A program made the position numbers and the translations under genes. 7,470 bases of DNA from the NCBI GenBank assembly GCA_020436865.1, contig JAGQXA010000419.1:1-7470 (forward strand), read 5' to 3'. Of this stretch, positions 1 through 6,920 are shown piece after piece. The first letter of the stretch is position 1, and each line of letters begins with the position of its first letter. The stretch comes from Saprospiraceae bacterium. GTDB taxonomy: Bacteria; Bacteroidota; Bacteroidia; Chitinophagales; Saprospiraceae. Under the pieces are notes generated by a model. It was not told where the DNA came from. It saw only the letters and a program-made list of their open reading frames with translations, and searched no databases.

Positions 1-1644
1 GCCTTCGACCACGATCTCCAGGGAGTCTCCCTGGCTGATCAGGACTGAATCGACAGCCGAACAGCCGTTCAGGTCGGTGACCGTCACGAAATAGGCGCCT
101 GGCGATAGGTCGATGATGGTGCTGGCCGTCTGATTGTTGCTCCACATAAAGTCGAAGGGCGGATCGCCGATCATGACCGCTACGCTGGCAGTGCCGTCAT
201 TGGCGCCGAAGCAACTCACGTCCGTGCTGCTGACTTCCAGGGCCATGGCCAGGGGCGTCACGACCGTGGTATCTTTTTCGGCCGTACATCCGTTGGCGGC
301 CGTGACAAAGAGATTAATGTTATAGGCCTGTCCGGGCATGAGGTTGAACGAAGGGTTCTGCGCGTTGGAAGTGAATCCGCCGACCGTCCAGAACCAATCG
401 ACCGGGGTAGACACGGCGTCGGTGGTCAGGTCGGTTAGCTGAATGGTGGCATTTTTGCCGCAGTTGGTATATTCGTAACCGAACTCCGGGATCAGCGATT
501 CGGGCTGCAGGTAGATCTCCTGGAAGGAGGTGTCGGGACAGACCGTGCCCGGTTGAGCGATCAGCATGACGGTGTACAGGCCGGTATCGGGATAGACATA
601 GTTCGGCTGAAACTCGGTCGAAGTCGCCGTCAGATCGTCCGGATAGTTGAAATACCAGAGGAAGTTGTCGGCATTGATGCTGTTATTCAGAAAGTCGACA
701 TTGAGGTCGCCGCACTGGATGGAAGGAGCGAAGAAGGCCGAGGTGACCTCCCCGCATTCACCGACATTGTACTGGAAGTCGCGCCGCGTTGTGGAGATGA
801 GCACTCCGTCGCGATATTCCTCCACGCAGATGCCGACGACGAACTGCCCGATCGTGTTGGGCAGACCGGTCAGTAAACCCGTGTCTTCGTCAATTGTTAG
901 CGGCATACCGCCGGGCGAGCCGTTCAGCATGTTGCTCTCATTGTACGGCGGATCGATCCAGGTGATCGGATTGTATGGCGGATTGTTCGGCGGCTGCGGT
1001 TGCGGATCGAAGGGATCCGCCCCTTCCAAAGGCGTACAAAGCCGGTACACGATCGAGTCGCCATCCTGATCGACGGCCGATTGATCGAAGTTGATCGGTT
1101 CGTTCACACATATATATAAGGGCGGCCAACTTTGAAACTTGGGGTTGCTGTTGCAAACGTCGAGGGCCGTGCCCGAGATGAACACGCTGTAGGTCGCCCC
1201 CGTATCCAGCGGATCGACGATATTGGTGATCGTTTGGTTGCGACAGCAGCGCTGATAGGCCAGGGTGTAGCCGGCCGCCAGGGGCGGCAGGGTGATCGTT
1301 GCCGTATAGGTGGTCGTGTGCACACATACGTCAGGAGGCGCCACCAGACATACGCTCGACAAAACCGGGTCGAGCGTGTCATTGAGCATCGGATCCCAGG
1401 GAATCAGGATCTCGTCGAGCAGCACATTGGTCTGGCCATGGAATACCCCGATCGAGGCCGGGTCGTCGAACCAGGCATTCGGACTGCCGTTGAAGCAGTC
1501 GCGGAAAATGGTCAAGGTGATCTCGTACTGGTTGTTTCCCAGGCAGGTGTAGTTCATTTCGCCACCGACGATATGGGTGGCTTTTAGGTGGACGGTAAAA
1601 CACAATGCGATCAAACACAACAAAAAGTAGCGCATTTGGGTCAT
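1..1644 (-). CDS. Secreted PKD/SprB-repeat surface protein, C-terminus beyond window
   Basis: The frame stays open for 548 codons from the ATG at 1644-1642 to base 1, so the gene is cut by the window edge. Residues 1-22 form a signal peptide (MTQMRYFLLC, a hydrophobic core, then LKA) with probable cleavage before THIVGGEMNY, a hallmark start of many large secreted Bacteroidota proteins. Residues about 23-160 form a Cys-rich N-terminal module. Residues about 165-295 look like a cadherin/putative-Ig module (TIDEDTGLLTGLP). Residues about 300-365 are PKD-like, with the typical YVYPDTGLYTVML. A second PKD-like module covers about 385-465. Residues about 469-540 match a SprB repeat (SCFGANDGTASV, then GAYFVTVTDLNGC). 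Such proteins are usually exported by the type IX system and act as adhesins or gliding-surface proteins. The C-terminal sorting domain that would prove this is not visible. An alternative start is Met4 at 1635. It is divergent from the thioredoxin-domain gene. Confidence 0.88.
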   Translation of the reverse strand, partial: MTQMRYFLLCLIALCFTVHLKATHIVGGEMNYTCLGNNQYEITLTIFRDCFNGSPNAWFDDPASIGVFHGQTNVLLDEILIPWDPMLNDTLDPVLSSVCLVAPPDVCVHTTTYTATITLPPLAAGYTLAYQRCCRNQTITNIVDPLDTGATYSVFISGTALDVCNSNPKFQSWPPLYICVNEPINFDQSAVDQDGDSIVYRLCTPLEGADPFDPQPQPPNNPPYNPITWIDPPYNESNMLNGSPGGMPLTIDEDTGLLTGLPNTIGQFVVGICVEEYRDGVLISTTRRDFQYNVGECGEVTSAFFAPSIQCGDLNVDFLNNSINADNFLWYFNYPDDLTATSTEFQPNYVYPDTGLYTVMLIAQPGTVCPDTSFQEIYLQPESLIPEFGYEYTNCGKNATIQLTDLTTDAVSTPVDWFWTVGGFTSNAQNPSFNLMPGQAYNINLFVTAANGCTAEKDTTVVTPLAMALEVSSTDVSCFGANDGTASVAVMIGDPPFDFMWSNNQTASTIIDLSPGAYFVTVTDLNGCSAVDSVLISQGDSLEIVVEG

Positions 1645-1791
1645 GGCGGGGAGTTAAGTGTGATATTTGTTAAAATTCGTGCGTATCAGGAAGGTCCAAA
1701 TGGGATTTCTAAAATTAGGCCGAATTTGTGTTTAGGCGATGGCGTTCATCGCAAAACTTTTGTCAGATACTCAACAATTATCCATCATTTT
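1645..1791. promoter_or_regulatory. Divergent intergenic region with likely back-to-back promoters
   Basis: This is the AT-rich 147-bp spacer between the minus-strand adhesin start and the plus-strand thioredoxin-domain lipoprotein start, so it should hold promoters in both directions. On the plus strand, GATATTTG at 1662-1669 matches five of the six fixed bases of the Bacteroidota -7 element TAnnTTTG. A TTTG lies at 1635-1638, but the 23-base spacing is longer than usual. On the minus strand, TTTG at 1700-1697 is followed 18 bases later by GAATTTTA, a poor match. Neither start has a Shine-Dalgarno sequence. The region's role follows from gene orientation. The exact elements are weakly supported. 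Confidence 0.35.
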
Positions 1792-3897
1792 ATGAAATGG
1801 CATATATTTTCGGCCGTGTGTTTTGTCCCGATGCTGCTTTCCTGCGGCAGGGAAGAGCCGCCGGAAGAAGCGCATACAAACCACCTGATCCACGAAAGCA
1901 GCCCGTATCTGCTGCAACACGCCCACAATCCCGTCGATTGGTTTCCCTGGGGAGAGGCAGCCCTGGAAAAGGCCAGAATGGAAAATAAGTTGCTGATTAT
2001 CAGTGTTGGATACTCCGCTTGCCATTGGTGTCATGTCATGGAAAGGGAGTCGTTTGAAGATACAACGGTTGCCCGGTTCATGAATGAGCACTTCGTCAGC
2101 ATCAAGGTCGACCGCGAAGAACGCCCGGATATCGACGATCTTTATCTGACGGCCTGTCAACTGGCCACCGACCGCGGTTGTGGCTGGCCCCTCCATGCCT
2201 TCGCCCTTCCCGATGGCCGGCCGGTCTGGGCCGGTACCTATTTTCCTCGCAAGGAATGGATGGCGGTGATGGAGTACTTCGTGCAACTGTACCGCGACGA
2301 GCCGGAGAAACTTTCGCGCTACGCCGCCGACCTTACTCAGGGGGTGCAGGAACTCGGACGACTCGTTCCAGCCGCGCAGGGGATCTCTTACGACAGTTCC
2401 GCTCTGCGGGCCGCCGTAAACAGATTGTTAGAGGAGCTCGATTACGAACGGGGCGGCCGACGCGGATCCCCGAAGTTTCCCTTACCCAATCTGTACGAGT
2501 TCCTCCTGGCCTATCAGCACTACAGTGGCGACGCCCGGGCACTGGAGGCGGTCGAAGTGAGTTTACAACGAATGGCCGCCGGCGGTATCTACGACCAACT
2601 AGGCGGCGGCTTTGCGCGCTATTCGACCGACGCCAATTGGCTGGTGCCGCACTTCGAGAAGATGCTTTACGACAATGCGCAACTCGTCAGTCTGTACGCT
2701 CATGCCTATCAACGGCAGGCGAACCCCTTTTACCGGCAGGTGATCGAACAGACGCTCGACTTCGTCGCCCGCGAGCTGACCGCTCCGGACGGCAGTTTTT
2801 ATTCTTCGCTCGATGCCGACAGCGACGGTCAGGAAGGTAGCTTCTATGTGTGGCGGCAGGAGGAGGTCGACTCTATCCTGGGTGATGCGGCCTTGTCGGC
2901 GCTCTTTTCGGAATATTATGGGCTCGAGGCGGAAGGCAACTGGGATGCGGGCAGGAACGTCCTTTATCGCCACGGATCGGGCGAGGCCCTGGCCCGCCGT
3001 TCCGGCCGGTCGCTCGCCGAACTGGAGGAAGCGATGGCCGATGCTCGCGCCCGACTGTGGAAGGCCCGTGAAGAAAGAGTACGGCCAGGGCTCGACGACA
3101 AAGTGCTCACCTCCTGGAACGCCTTGATGCTGCAGGCCTACGTCGACGCCTACCGGGCCCTGGGCGCCCCCGAATACCTGGAAGCAGCCGAAGGCAATGC
3201 CCGCTTTTTGCTGGCGACCATGAAGGCCGACGGGCGCCGGCTAAACCGCAATTTCAAGGAAGGCGCCTCGGTCGTCAATGCCTTCCTCGACGATTACGCT
3301 TTTCTGATCCAGGCTCTGATCTCGCTGTATGAGTCGACCTTCGACGAGCAATGGCTGTATGAGGCGCGCGGACTGGCAGATTATGTATTGGCCCACTTCG
3401 CCGATTCGGATTCGCCCTTATTTTTCTACACTTCCGATCTCGATCCGCCGCTGGTCGCCCGGCGAATGGAGGTGGCCGATAACGTAATGCCGGCGTCGAA
3501 TTCTGCCTTTGCGCACGACCTTTGGCGCCTGGGGCATTACTTTTATGACAGCACCTACCTGCAAAGGGCCGCCGGGATGTTGCAGGCGGTCTGGACGGAG
3601 GCCGGGTTGCGCGACGAACCTGGTTCCTACGCCAATTGGTGCCGCCTGTATCAGCAGATGTTGTCGCCTCCGTTGGAAGTGGCCATCGTCGGACCCGAAG
3701 CGGGCGCCCGGCGCGACGAGCTGATGCGTCACTACCTCCCGCAGGTGCAGCTGCTGGGCGGCCGGAAGGGAGGAACGCTGGAACTGCTGGAAGGAAAATA
3801 CCGCGAGGGCGAAACCCTGATCTACGTTTGCCGGGAAAAAGTCTGCAAGCTGCCGGTCGGCGAAGTCGCGGCAGCCCTGGACCTAATAGCGGATTGA
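1792..3897 (+). CDS. YyaL/SPATA20-family thioredoxin-domain lipoprotein
   Basis: 701 residues, close to the family's usual 670-700. The start at 1792 is chosen because it gives a lipoprotein signal, MKWHIFSAVCFVPMLLSC, with the lipid-bearing Cys at 18. The upstream in-frame codons from 1588 encode nothing signal-like and overlap the adhesin's 5' end. Residues about 30-190 are the DsbH-like thioredoxin domain (DUF255): NHLI and SPYLLQHAHNPVDW, the redox motif CHWC at 77-80 inside GYSACHWCHVMERESFE, then VDREERPD, GCGWPL at 129-134 and GTYFP. The rest resembles an alpha/alpha six-hairpin domain, with LVPHFEKMLYDN at 284-295, LDADSDG near 340, and RPGLDDKVLTSWNALM from 431. A conserved VCREKVC lies near the end. 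The biochemical function of the family is not established; a redox or sugar-related role has been suggested. The lipoprotein signal implies an envelope location. The next gene on the same strand is 124 bases downstream. Confidence 0.9.
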   Translation: MKWHIFSAVCFVPMLLSCGREEPPEEAHTNHLIHESSPYLLQHAHNPVDWFPWGEAALEKARMENKLLIISVGYSACHWCHVMERESFEDTTVARFMNEHFVSIKVDREERPDIDDLYLTACQLATDRGCGWPLHAFALPDGRPVWAGTYFPRKEWMAVMEYFVQLYRDEPEKLSRYAADLTQGVQELGRLVPAAQGISYDSSALRAAVNRLLEELDYERGGRRGSPKFPLPNLYEFLLAYQHYSGDARALEAVEVSLQRMAAGGIYDQLGGGFARYSTDANWLVPHFEKMLYDNAQLVSLYAHAYQRQANPFYRQVIEQTLDFVARELTAPDGSFYSSLDADSDGQEGSFYVWRQEEVDSILGDAALSALFSEYYGLEAEGNWDAGRNVLYRHGSGEALARRSGRSLAELEEAMADARARLWKAREERVRPGLDDKVLTSWNALMLQAYVDAYRALGAPEYLEAAEGNARFLLATMKADGRRLNRNFKEGASVVNAFLDDYAFLIQALISLYESTFDEQWLYEARGLADYVLAHFADSDSPLFFYTSDLDPPLVARRMEVADNVMPASNSAFAHDLWRLGHYFYDSTYLQRAAGMLQAVWTEAGLRDEPGSYANWCRLYQQMLSPPLEVAIVGPEAGARRDELMRHYLPQVQLLGGRKGGTLELLEGKYREGETLIYVCREKVCKLPVGEVAAALDLIAD

Positions 3898-3940
3898 TCC
3901 GAATGCTCCGGCATAGAGAGTAACTTGCTGCCGATCGCGC

Positions 3941-3972
3941 TTTGTCGAATCGGAAAAGAAGGCGTATTTTAG
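3941..3972 (+). promoter_or_regulatory. Candidate Bacteroidota-type promoter for the TPR lipoprotein gene
   Basis: TTTG at 3941-3944 is followed, after 20 bases, by TATTTTAG at 3965-3972. This resembles the Bacteroidota pattern of a -33 TTTG and a -7 TAnnTTTG, with one mismatch in the -7 box. Transcription would begin near 3979, leaving a leader of about 40 bases before the ATG at 4022. It lies in the 124-bp gap after the thioredoxin-domain gene, so the lipoprotein gene may have its own promoter or be read through from upstream. This is a match by eye only. Confidence 0.35.
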
Positions 3973-4021
3973 GCGCTTGGAACCACGTACTTTGTCCGTA
4001 ACCACTTTAAACACACACATC

Positions 4022-4909
4022 ATGCGAATATTCCTGTTTCTGGCGATCGTGGGCTTGCTGATCGGTTGTAAAGATCAAGACCCGGAACTGGCGAAGATCG
4101 GCGAGTTGGAAAAACAGGTCGAAACGGCCCCCTCTGCCGAGAACACCAAAGCTTTGGTAGACGCCTATCGCCAGTACATCGACACCCATCCGGGTGAAGT
4201 CGAAGAGAACGCCGACCTCCTGTTCAAGAGCGCCTCCCTGCAGTTTCACATGAACCGGCTCAATGGAGCGGTCAAGGCGCTGCATGAAGCCCTGCGCGAT
4301 TACTACCCAGCCTCCAAGACCCCCGATAATGCTCTGCTGCTGGCCACTTTGTACGGCGACAAACTGCAAAACCCGATCGGGGCCAGCGCGGTCTATGAGG
4401 GTTTCGTGGAGGCCTTTCCCGATCACCCGCGCTCCAAGGGCTTGCGCGACAGCTTGTTACAGGGGCAACCAGGGCTGATCGCGCAGATCGATTCCTTGCG
4501 TTCACGCCTGTACAACGACCAGACCAACCGGATCGATTACGAAGTGGCCAACGATTTTATCGGCGTGTGCGAGATTTACGGCCTCCTGCTTCCCGCCGAT
4601 CAACATACGCCGGACTACCTACACGAAGCGGCTAAGACGGCCGGCTACATCCGCTCGTTCCCCAAGGCACTCGAACTGTACGAATGGCTGTACGAGAAGT
4701 ATCCGACCCACGAGAAGGCCGCCCAGGCACTGTTCATGATGGGCTTTACATACGACAACGAGATCAAGGATATCGACAAGGCCAAGGAACTGTATGAAGC
4801 GTTTATCGAAAAATATCCGGATAACGACTTCGCCGACGATGCGCGCTTCCTCCTGGAAAACCTGGGAAAATCAGACGAGGAGATCATCAGTTCCTTCGGA
4901 AACGAATAG
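4022..4909 (+). CDS. TPR-repeat outer-membrane lipoprotein
   Basis: 295 residues. The start at 4022 is chosen because MRIFLFLAIVGLLIGC is a textbook lipoprotein signal (lipobox LIGC, Cys16). The 15 in-frame codons before it would bury the signal. The mature protein is almost entirely helical. Residues about 61-146 and 199-285 carry tetratricopeptide-like helix pairs, the clearest being AKELYEAFIEKYPDNDFADDA, preceded by ALELYEWLYEKYPTHEKAAQA, with the repeated L-Y-E-x-x-x-x-x-Y-P pattern. It resembles the BamD/YbgF class of periplasm-facing TPR lipoproteins. It is too divergent to name as BamD, which is normally about 240-290 residues and has a different N-terminal part. The likely role is a protein-interaction scaffold in the envelope; the partner is unknown. 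It converges with the arrestin-like gene, with a 55-base gap holding a perfect inverted repeat. Confidence 0.85.
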   Translation: MRIFLFLAIVGLLIGCKDQDPELAKIGELEKQVETAPSAENTKALVDAYRQYIDTHPGEVEENADLLFKSASLQFHMNRLNGAVKALHEALRDYYPASKTPDNALLLATLYGDKLQNPIGASAVYEGFVEAFPDHPRSKGLRDSLLQGQPGLIAQIDSLRSRLYNDQTNRIDYEVANDFIGVCEIYGLLLPADQHTPDYLHEAAKTAGYIRSFPKALELYEWLYEKYPTHEKAAQALFMMGFTYDNEIKDIDKAKELYEAFIEKYPDNDFADDARFLLENLGKSDEEIISSFGNE

Positions 4910-4913
4910 TTTT

Positions 4914-4954
4914 TTTGATGTTGGATGTTGGCTGGACCAACATCCAACATCAAA
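4914..4954. repeat. Perfect 18-bp inverted repeat between convergent genes
   Basis: The arms at 4914-4931 and 4937-4954 are exact reverse complements, separated by the 5-base loop CTGGA. Each arm contains the heptamer GATGTTG in tandem (or its complement). It starts 5 bases after the stop of the TPR lipoprotein gene and ends 10 bases before the stop of the opposing arrestin-like gene, so a shared bidirectional terminator is the natural reading. A run of six T precedes the stem on the plus strand, and neither strand has a T-tract after the stem. It is therefore not a canonical intrinsic terminator and could act as an RNA 3'-end stabiliser or be an intergenic repeat element. Confidence 0.8.
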
Positions 4955-4964
4955 GATCAAAACC

Positions 4965-5429
4965 TCACTTCAACTCGATCACCTTGCGATCGAAGGGGTT
5001 GAGAGCCACGCCTTCGACCTTGGCTTCCGCTTCGAGGCGGTACTCCGACTGCACTTTTTCAAAGAATTTCATGGCTTTGACCAAGCCGCCGGCAAGTAGG
5101 TTCTTGTCAGCTAGATCGTCCATGTCGGACTTGACAGTAGAGTAGGGGAGCGAGAAGTCGATCTCGATCATTCCTTCTGCCGGCACCTTGAAGCGCTTGT
5201 TCAGGTTGATCTCGCCCAATTGGTATTCATCGGTCAGTTTCTCCTTGCCTCGCCCTCGGGAATACTTCTCGATCAGCACGACCTTGACGGCCGTGACGGT
5301 CTGCTCGTTCTTCGAATACAGCCGGATAGATCCATCGATGCGCTGGCTGAGAATGGAAAGCTCGTCTGGTAAAACCAGTTCGAGTTTCACGCCTTCGATA
5401 CCCAGCCATTTCTTTACTTTTCCAAACAT
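4965..5429 (-). CDS. Small arrestin-like (Spo0M-like) protein
   Basis: 154 residues with no signal peptide, so probably cytoplasmic. The N-terminus MFGKVKKWLGIEGVKLELVL, followed by a domain of alternating beta strands (IDGSIRLYS, TAVKVVLIEKYSRG, then EIDFSLPYSTVKSD), recalls the arrestin-like fold of sporulation-control protein Spo0M. In that family a short amphipathic N-terminal helix precedes a sandwich that starts with a G-x-V-x-L strand. The C-terminal part (SEYRLEAEAKVEGVALNPFD) also fits the last strands of that fold, where Spo0M has a similar 'ALD...DPSD' end. Similarity is structural in character and weak in sequence, so a molecular role cannot be given. It is the last gene of the minus-strand series. 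It is separated from the 160-residue protein's gene by 187 bases filled largely with tandem repeats, and it may be transcribed separately. Confidence 0.8.
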   Translation of the reverse strand: MFGKVKKWLGIEGVKLELVLPDELSILSQRIDGSIRLYSKNEQTVTAVKVVLIEKYSRGRGKEKLTDEYQLGEINLNKRFKVPAEGMIEIDFSLPYSTVKSDMDDLADKNLLAGGLVKAMKFFEKVQSEYRLEAEAKVEGVALNPFDRKVIELK

Positions 5430-5440
5430 GGAGTTGGGGG

Positions 5441-5498
5441 ATTGGTTAATTGGTTAATTGGTTAATTGGTTAATTGGGGATTGGGGGATTGGGGGATT
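5441..5498. repeat. Octamer ATTGGTTA x4 followed by ATTGGGG(G) x3
   Basis: Four perfect head-to-tail copies of ATTGGTTA occupy 5441-5472. They are followed by ATTGGGG (5473-5479), ATTGGGGG (5480-5487), ATTGGGGG (5488-5495) and a final ATT. The array ends 11 bases upstream of the start codon of the minus-strand arrestin-like gene, so it lies in that gene's 5' leader or core initiation region. On the coding strand it reads TAACCAAT and C-rich units. The same octamer occurs again at 6921-6968. Confidence 0.95.
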
Positions 5499-5504
5499 CC
5501 TTTT

Positions 5505-5550
5505 CACCCTTTTCGACCTCTGTCACCCTTGTCACCTCTGTCCCTTTAGT
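5505..5550. repeat. Degenerate 9-bp tandem array (CACCCTTGT type)
   Basis: After CACCCTTTT at 5505-5513 and one extra base, the 9-base units GACCTCTGT (5515-5523), CACCCTTGT (5524-5532), CACCTCTGT (5533-5541) and CCCTTTAGT (5542-5550) follow in register. It abuts the octamer array and fills the spacer between the 160-residue protein gene and the arrestin-like gene. Copies are imperfect, which suggests an older array than the neighbouring octamers. No coding function is seen. Confidence 0.75.
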
Positions 5551-5616
5551 ACAATATCCGGCGGTGCCGGGATCTTTACAATTCCTTCCGATCAAGTGTT
5601 TGAAATTCCGGATCAA

Positions 5617-6099
5617 CTACACCATGCGGGCGTGCCAGCTGTCTTTCAGCGGTTTGAGCCAGGCGCGATCGAAGTCTGCTTTGTTGTTGACGAGGTTGTC
5701 GAACACCAGGGTGTTGTCGTCGATCTGGCCGTCGGCATAGAGGCGGGCAAATTCGTCGCGGGAGGCGACGCGGATCTCATCGCCCTGCCGGTAGGCGAAC
5801 AACATGCGATCAAAGAGGCGCAGGCGATAGGTTTCTTCCAGGTACTTCAGGAAGGCGACCGACTTGTCGATCGAGCAGCCGCTGGCGCCGGCCTGGCTCT
5901 CGTCGACCATCAGCACGACAAACCGTTCATGCAGCAGATCGGCATAAGCGCGCAATTGCCGGTTATGGCTGACCCAATTGTGGGCAAAGTTTGCGAGTTG
6001 TTCGCGCAGGAGGTCCTGCGAATCGGCCGGTACCGGCCGGTCGCTCAGATAGATCCACACGCGCGTACTATCCGGCCAGTCTTTCAACGCTTCATTCAT
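5617..6099 (-). CDS. Conserved Bacteroidota protein of unknown function, Fe-S cluster-linked
   Basis: 160 residues with no signal peptide or membrane segment. From memory it matches a Bacteroidota family with SRVWIY near the N-terminus, a central SGCSID motif and a C-terminal W-H-x-R. Here these are TRVWIYLSDR (residues 12-21), ASGCSIDKSVAFL in the middle, DNTLVFDNLVNNKADFD, and SWHARMV at the end. Members are often labelled 'ABC transporter ATPase', but no Walker A (GxxxxGKS/T), signature or Walker B motif is present, so that label is not supported. The start is ATG at 6099, five bases after the stop of the CCG-domain gene, so the two are almost certainly co-transcribed. The single conserved Cys in SGCSID could bind a metal or take part in redox chemistry with the Fe-S neighbours. 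That last point is inference. Confidence 0.88.
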   Translation of the reverse strand: MNEALKDWPDSTRVWIYLSDRPVPADSQDLLREQLANFAHNWVSHNRQLRAYADLLHERFVVLMVDESQAGASGCSIDKSVAFLKYLEETYRLRLFDRMLFAYRQGDEIRVASRDEFARLYADGQIDDNTLVFDNLVNNKADFDRAWLKPLKDSWHARMV

Positions 6100-6104
6100 C
6101 TTAT

Positions 6105-6908
6105 CTACTTTCCGCTTTTTTCTAAATTGTTTACGATCAGTTCGGCCAGGTCATAGGCGAGCAGATCGTCTTGCTTGTCTTTTCCCTTGATCCCGTCGTC
6201 CATCATGATCAGGCAGAACGGGCAGTTCATGGCCACAATGGAAGCGCCCGTGGCGAGGGCCTCTTCGGTCCGCTCGATATTGATCCGCTTTTCGCCGGGT
6301 TCGTCTTCCTTGAACATCTGCGCCCCGCCCGCGCCGCAGCAAAGGCCGTTCGAGCGGCAGCGCTTCATTTCGACCAGTTCGTTGTCGAGGGCTTCCAGTA
6401 CGGCGCGCGGCGCCTCGTAAACCCCGTTCACGCGGCCGAGGTAGCAGGAATCGTGATAGGTGATCTTCTTGCCCTCGAAAACGCCGCCCCCCTGTAGCTT
6501 CAGGCGGCCTTCGTCGATGAGCCCCTGCAGGAGCTGGGTGTGGTGTACGACTTCGTAGTGGCCGCCCAGTTCGGGGTACTCGTTCTTCAGGGTGTTAAAA
6601 CAGTGCGGACAGATGGTCACGATCTTCTTGACCTCGTACATCTTGAGTACCTCGATGTTCTGCAGGGCCGACATCTGGAACAGGAATTCGTTGCCCGCCC
6701 GCCGGGCCGGGTCGCCGGTGCAGCTTTCCTCAGATCCCAATATGGCGAAGTCGATGCCCACCTCGTGCAGGATGCGCGCCAGGGCAATGGTAACCTTTTG
6801 AGCGCGGGCATCGTAACTCCCGGCACAACCCACCCAAAAGAGGATCTCCGGCTGCCGCCCTTCGGCGGCCAGTTCCGACATCAGCGGTATGTGAAAAGAT
6901 TCGGACAT
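6105..6908 (-). CDS. CCG-domain (Fe-S)-binding protein, HdrB/GlcF-like electron-transfer subunit
   Basis: 267 residues, soluble. Two cysteine-rich CCG modules are present. The first has C28 (WVGCAGS), C63 (EESCTGD) and C100-P-H-C103. The second has C155 (HDSCYLG), C190-C191-G-A-G-G and C229-P-F-C232. In heterodisulfide reductase subunit B and relatives, each CCG module binds an unusual Fe-S cluster or forms part of a disulfide-reducing or quinone-linked site. The second module is complete (five Cys), while the first has ESCTGD instead of CCG. The family includes HdrB/HdrD, the GlcF and GlpC iron-sulfur subunits and LutA. The length and the upstream dicluster gene favour a split HdrD/GlpC-type pair. 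The start at 6908 gives MSESFHIPLMSELAAEG, a natural N-terminus, with no Shine-Dalgarno and a repeat array immediately before it. The downstream gene follows after 5 bases. Confidence 0.92.
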   Translation of the reverse strand: MSESFHIPLMSELAAEGRQPEILFWVGCAGSYDARAQKVTIALARILHEVGIDFAILGSEESCTGDPARRAGNEFLFQMSALQNIEVLKMYEVKKIVTICPHCFNTLKNEYPELGGHYEVVHHTQLLQGLIDEGRLKLQGGGVFEGKKITYHDSCYLGRVNGVYEAPRAVLEALDNELVEMKRCRSNGLCCGAGGAQMFKEDEPGEKRINIERTEEALATGASIVAMNCPFCLIMMDDGIKGKDKQDDLLAYDLAELIVNNLEKSGK

Positions 6909-6920
6909 GGTCGTTGGTCG

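Noticed and set aside
1104..1119. Short CA/TA-rich microsatellite-like run
   Set aside because: It lies inside the adhesin coding frame and encodes the well-behaved stretch LYICVNEP, so it needs no separate explanation.
1132..1587. 151-codon open frame on the plus strand
   Set aside because: It is antisense to the secreted surface protein, which is open over the whole stretch with a signal peptide and domains.
1588..1791. N-terminal extension of the thioredoxin-domain protein (in-frame ATG at 1588)
   Set aside because: The extra 68 codons have no signal-like or conserved sequence and overlap the adhesin's 5' end. The ATG at 1792 yields a proper lipoprotein signal.
3931..3953. Terminator hairpin after the thioredoxin-domain gene (CCGATCG / CGAATCGG)
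   Set aside because: The stem is short with a bulged A and no T-tract follows. It also overlaps the candidate -33 element.
3977..4021. Upstream ATG at 3977 as start of the TPR lipoprotein
   Set aside because: It would place 15 polar residues before the hydrophobic signal. The ATG at 4022 gives a textbook lipoprotein signal.
5458..6156. 232-codon open frame on the plus strand
   Set aside because: It is the antisense of the 160-residue protein and reads through the repeat arrays. The minus-strand protein has recognisable family motifs.
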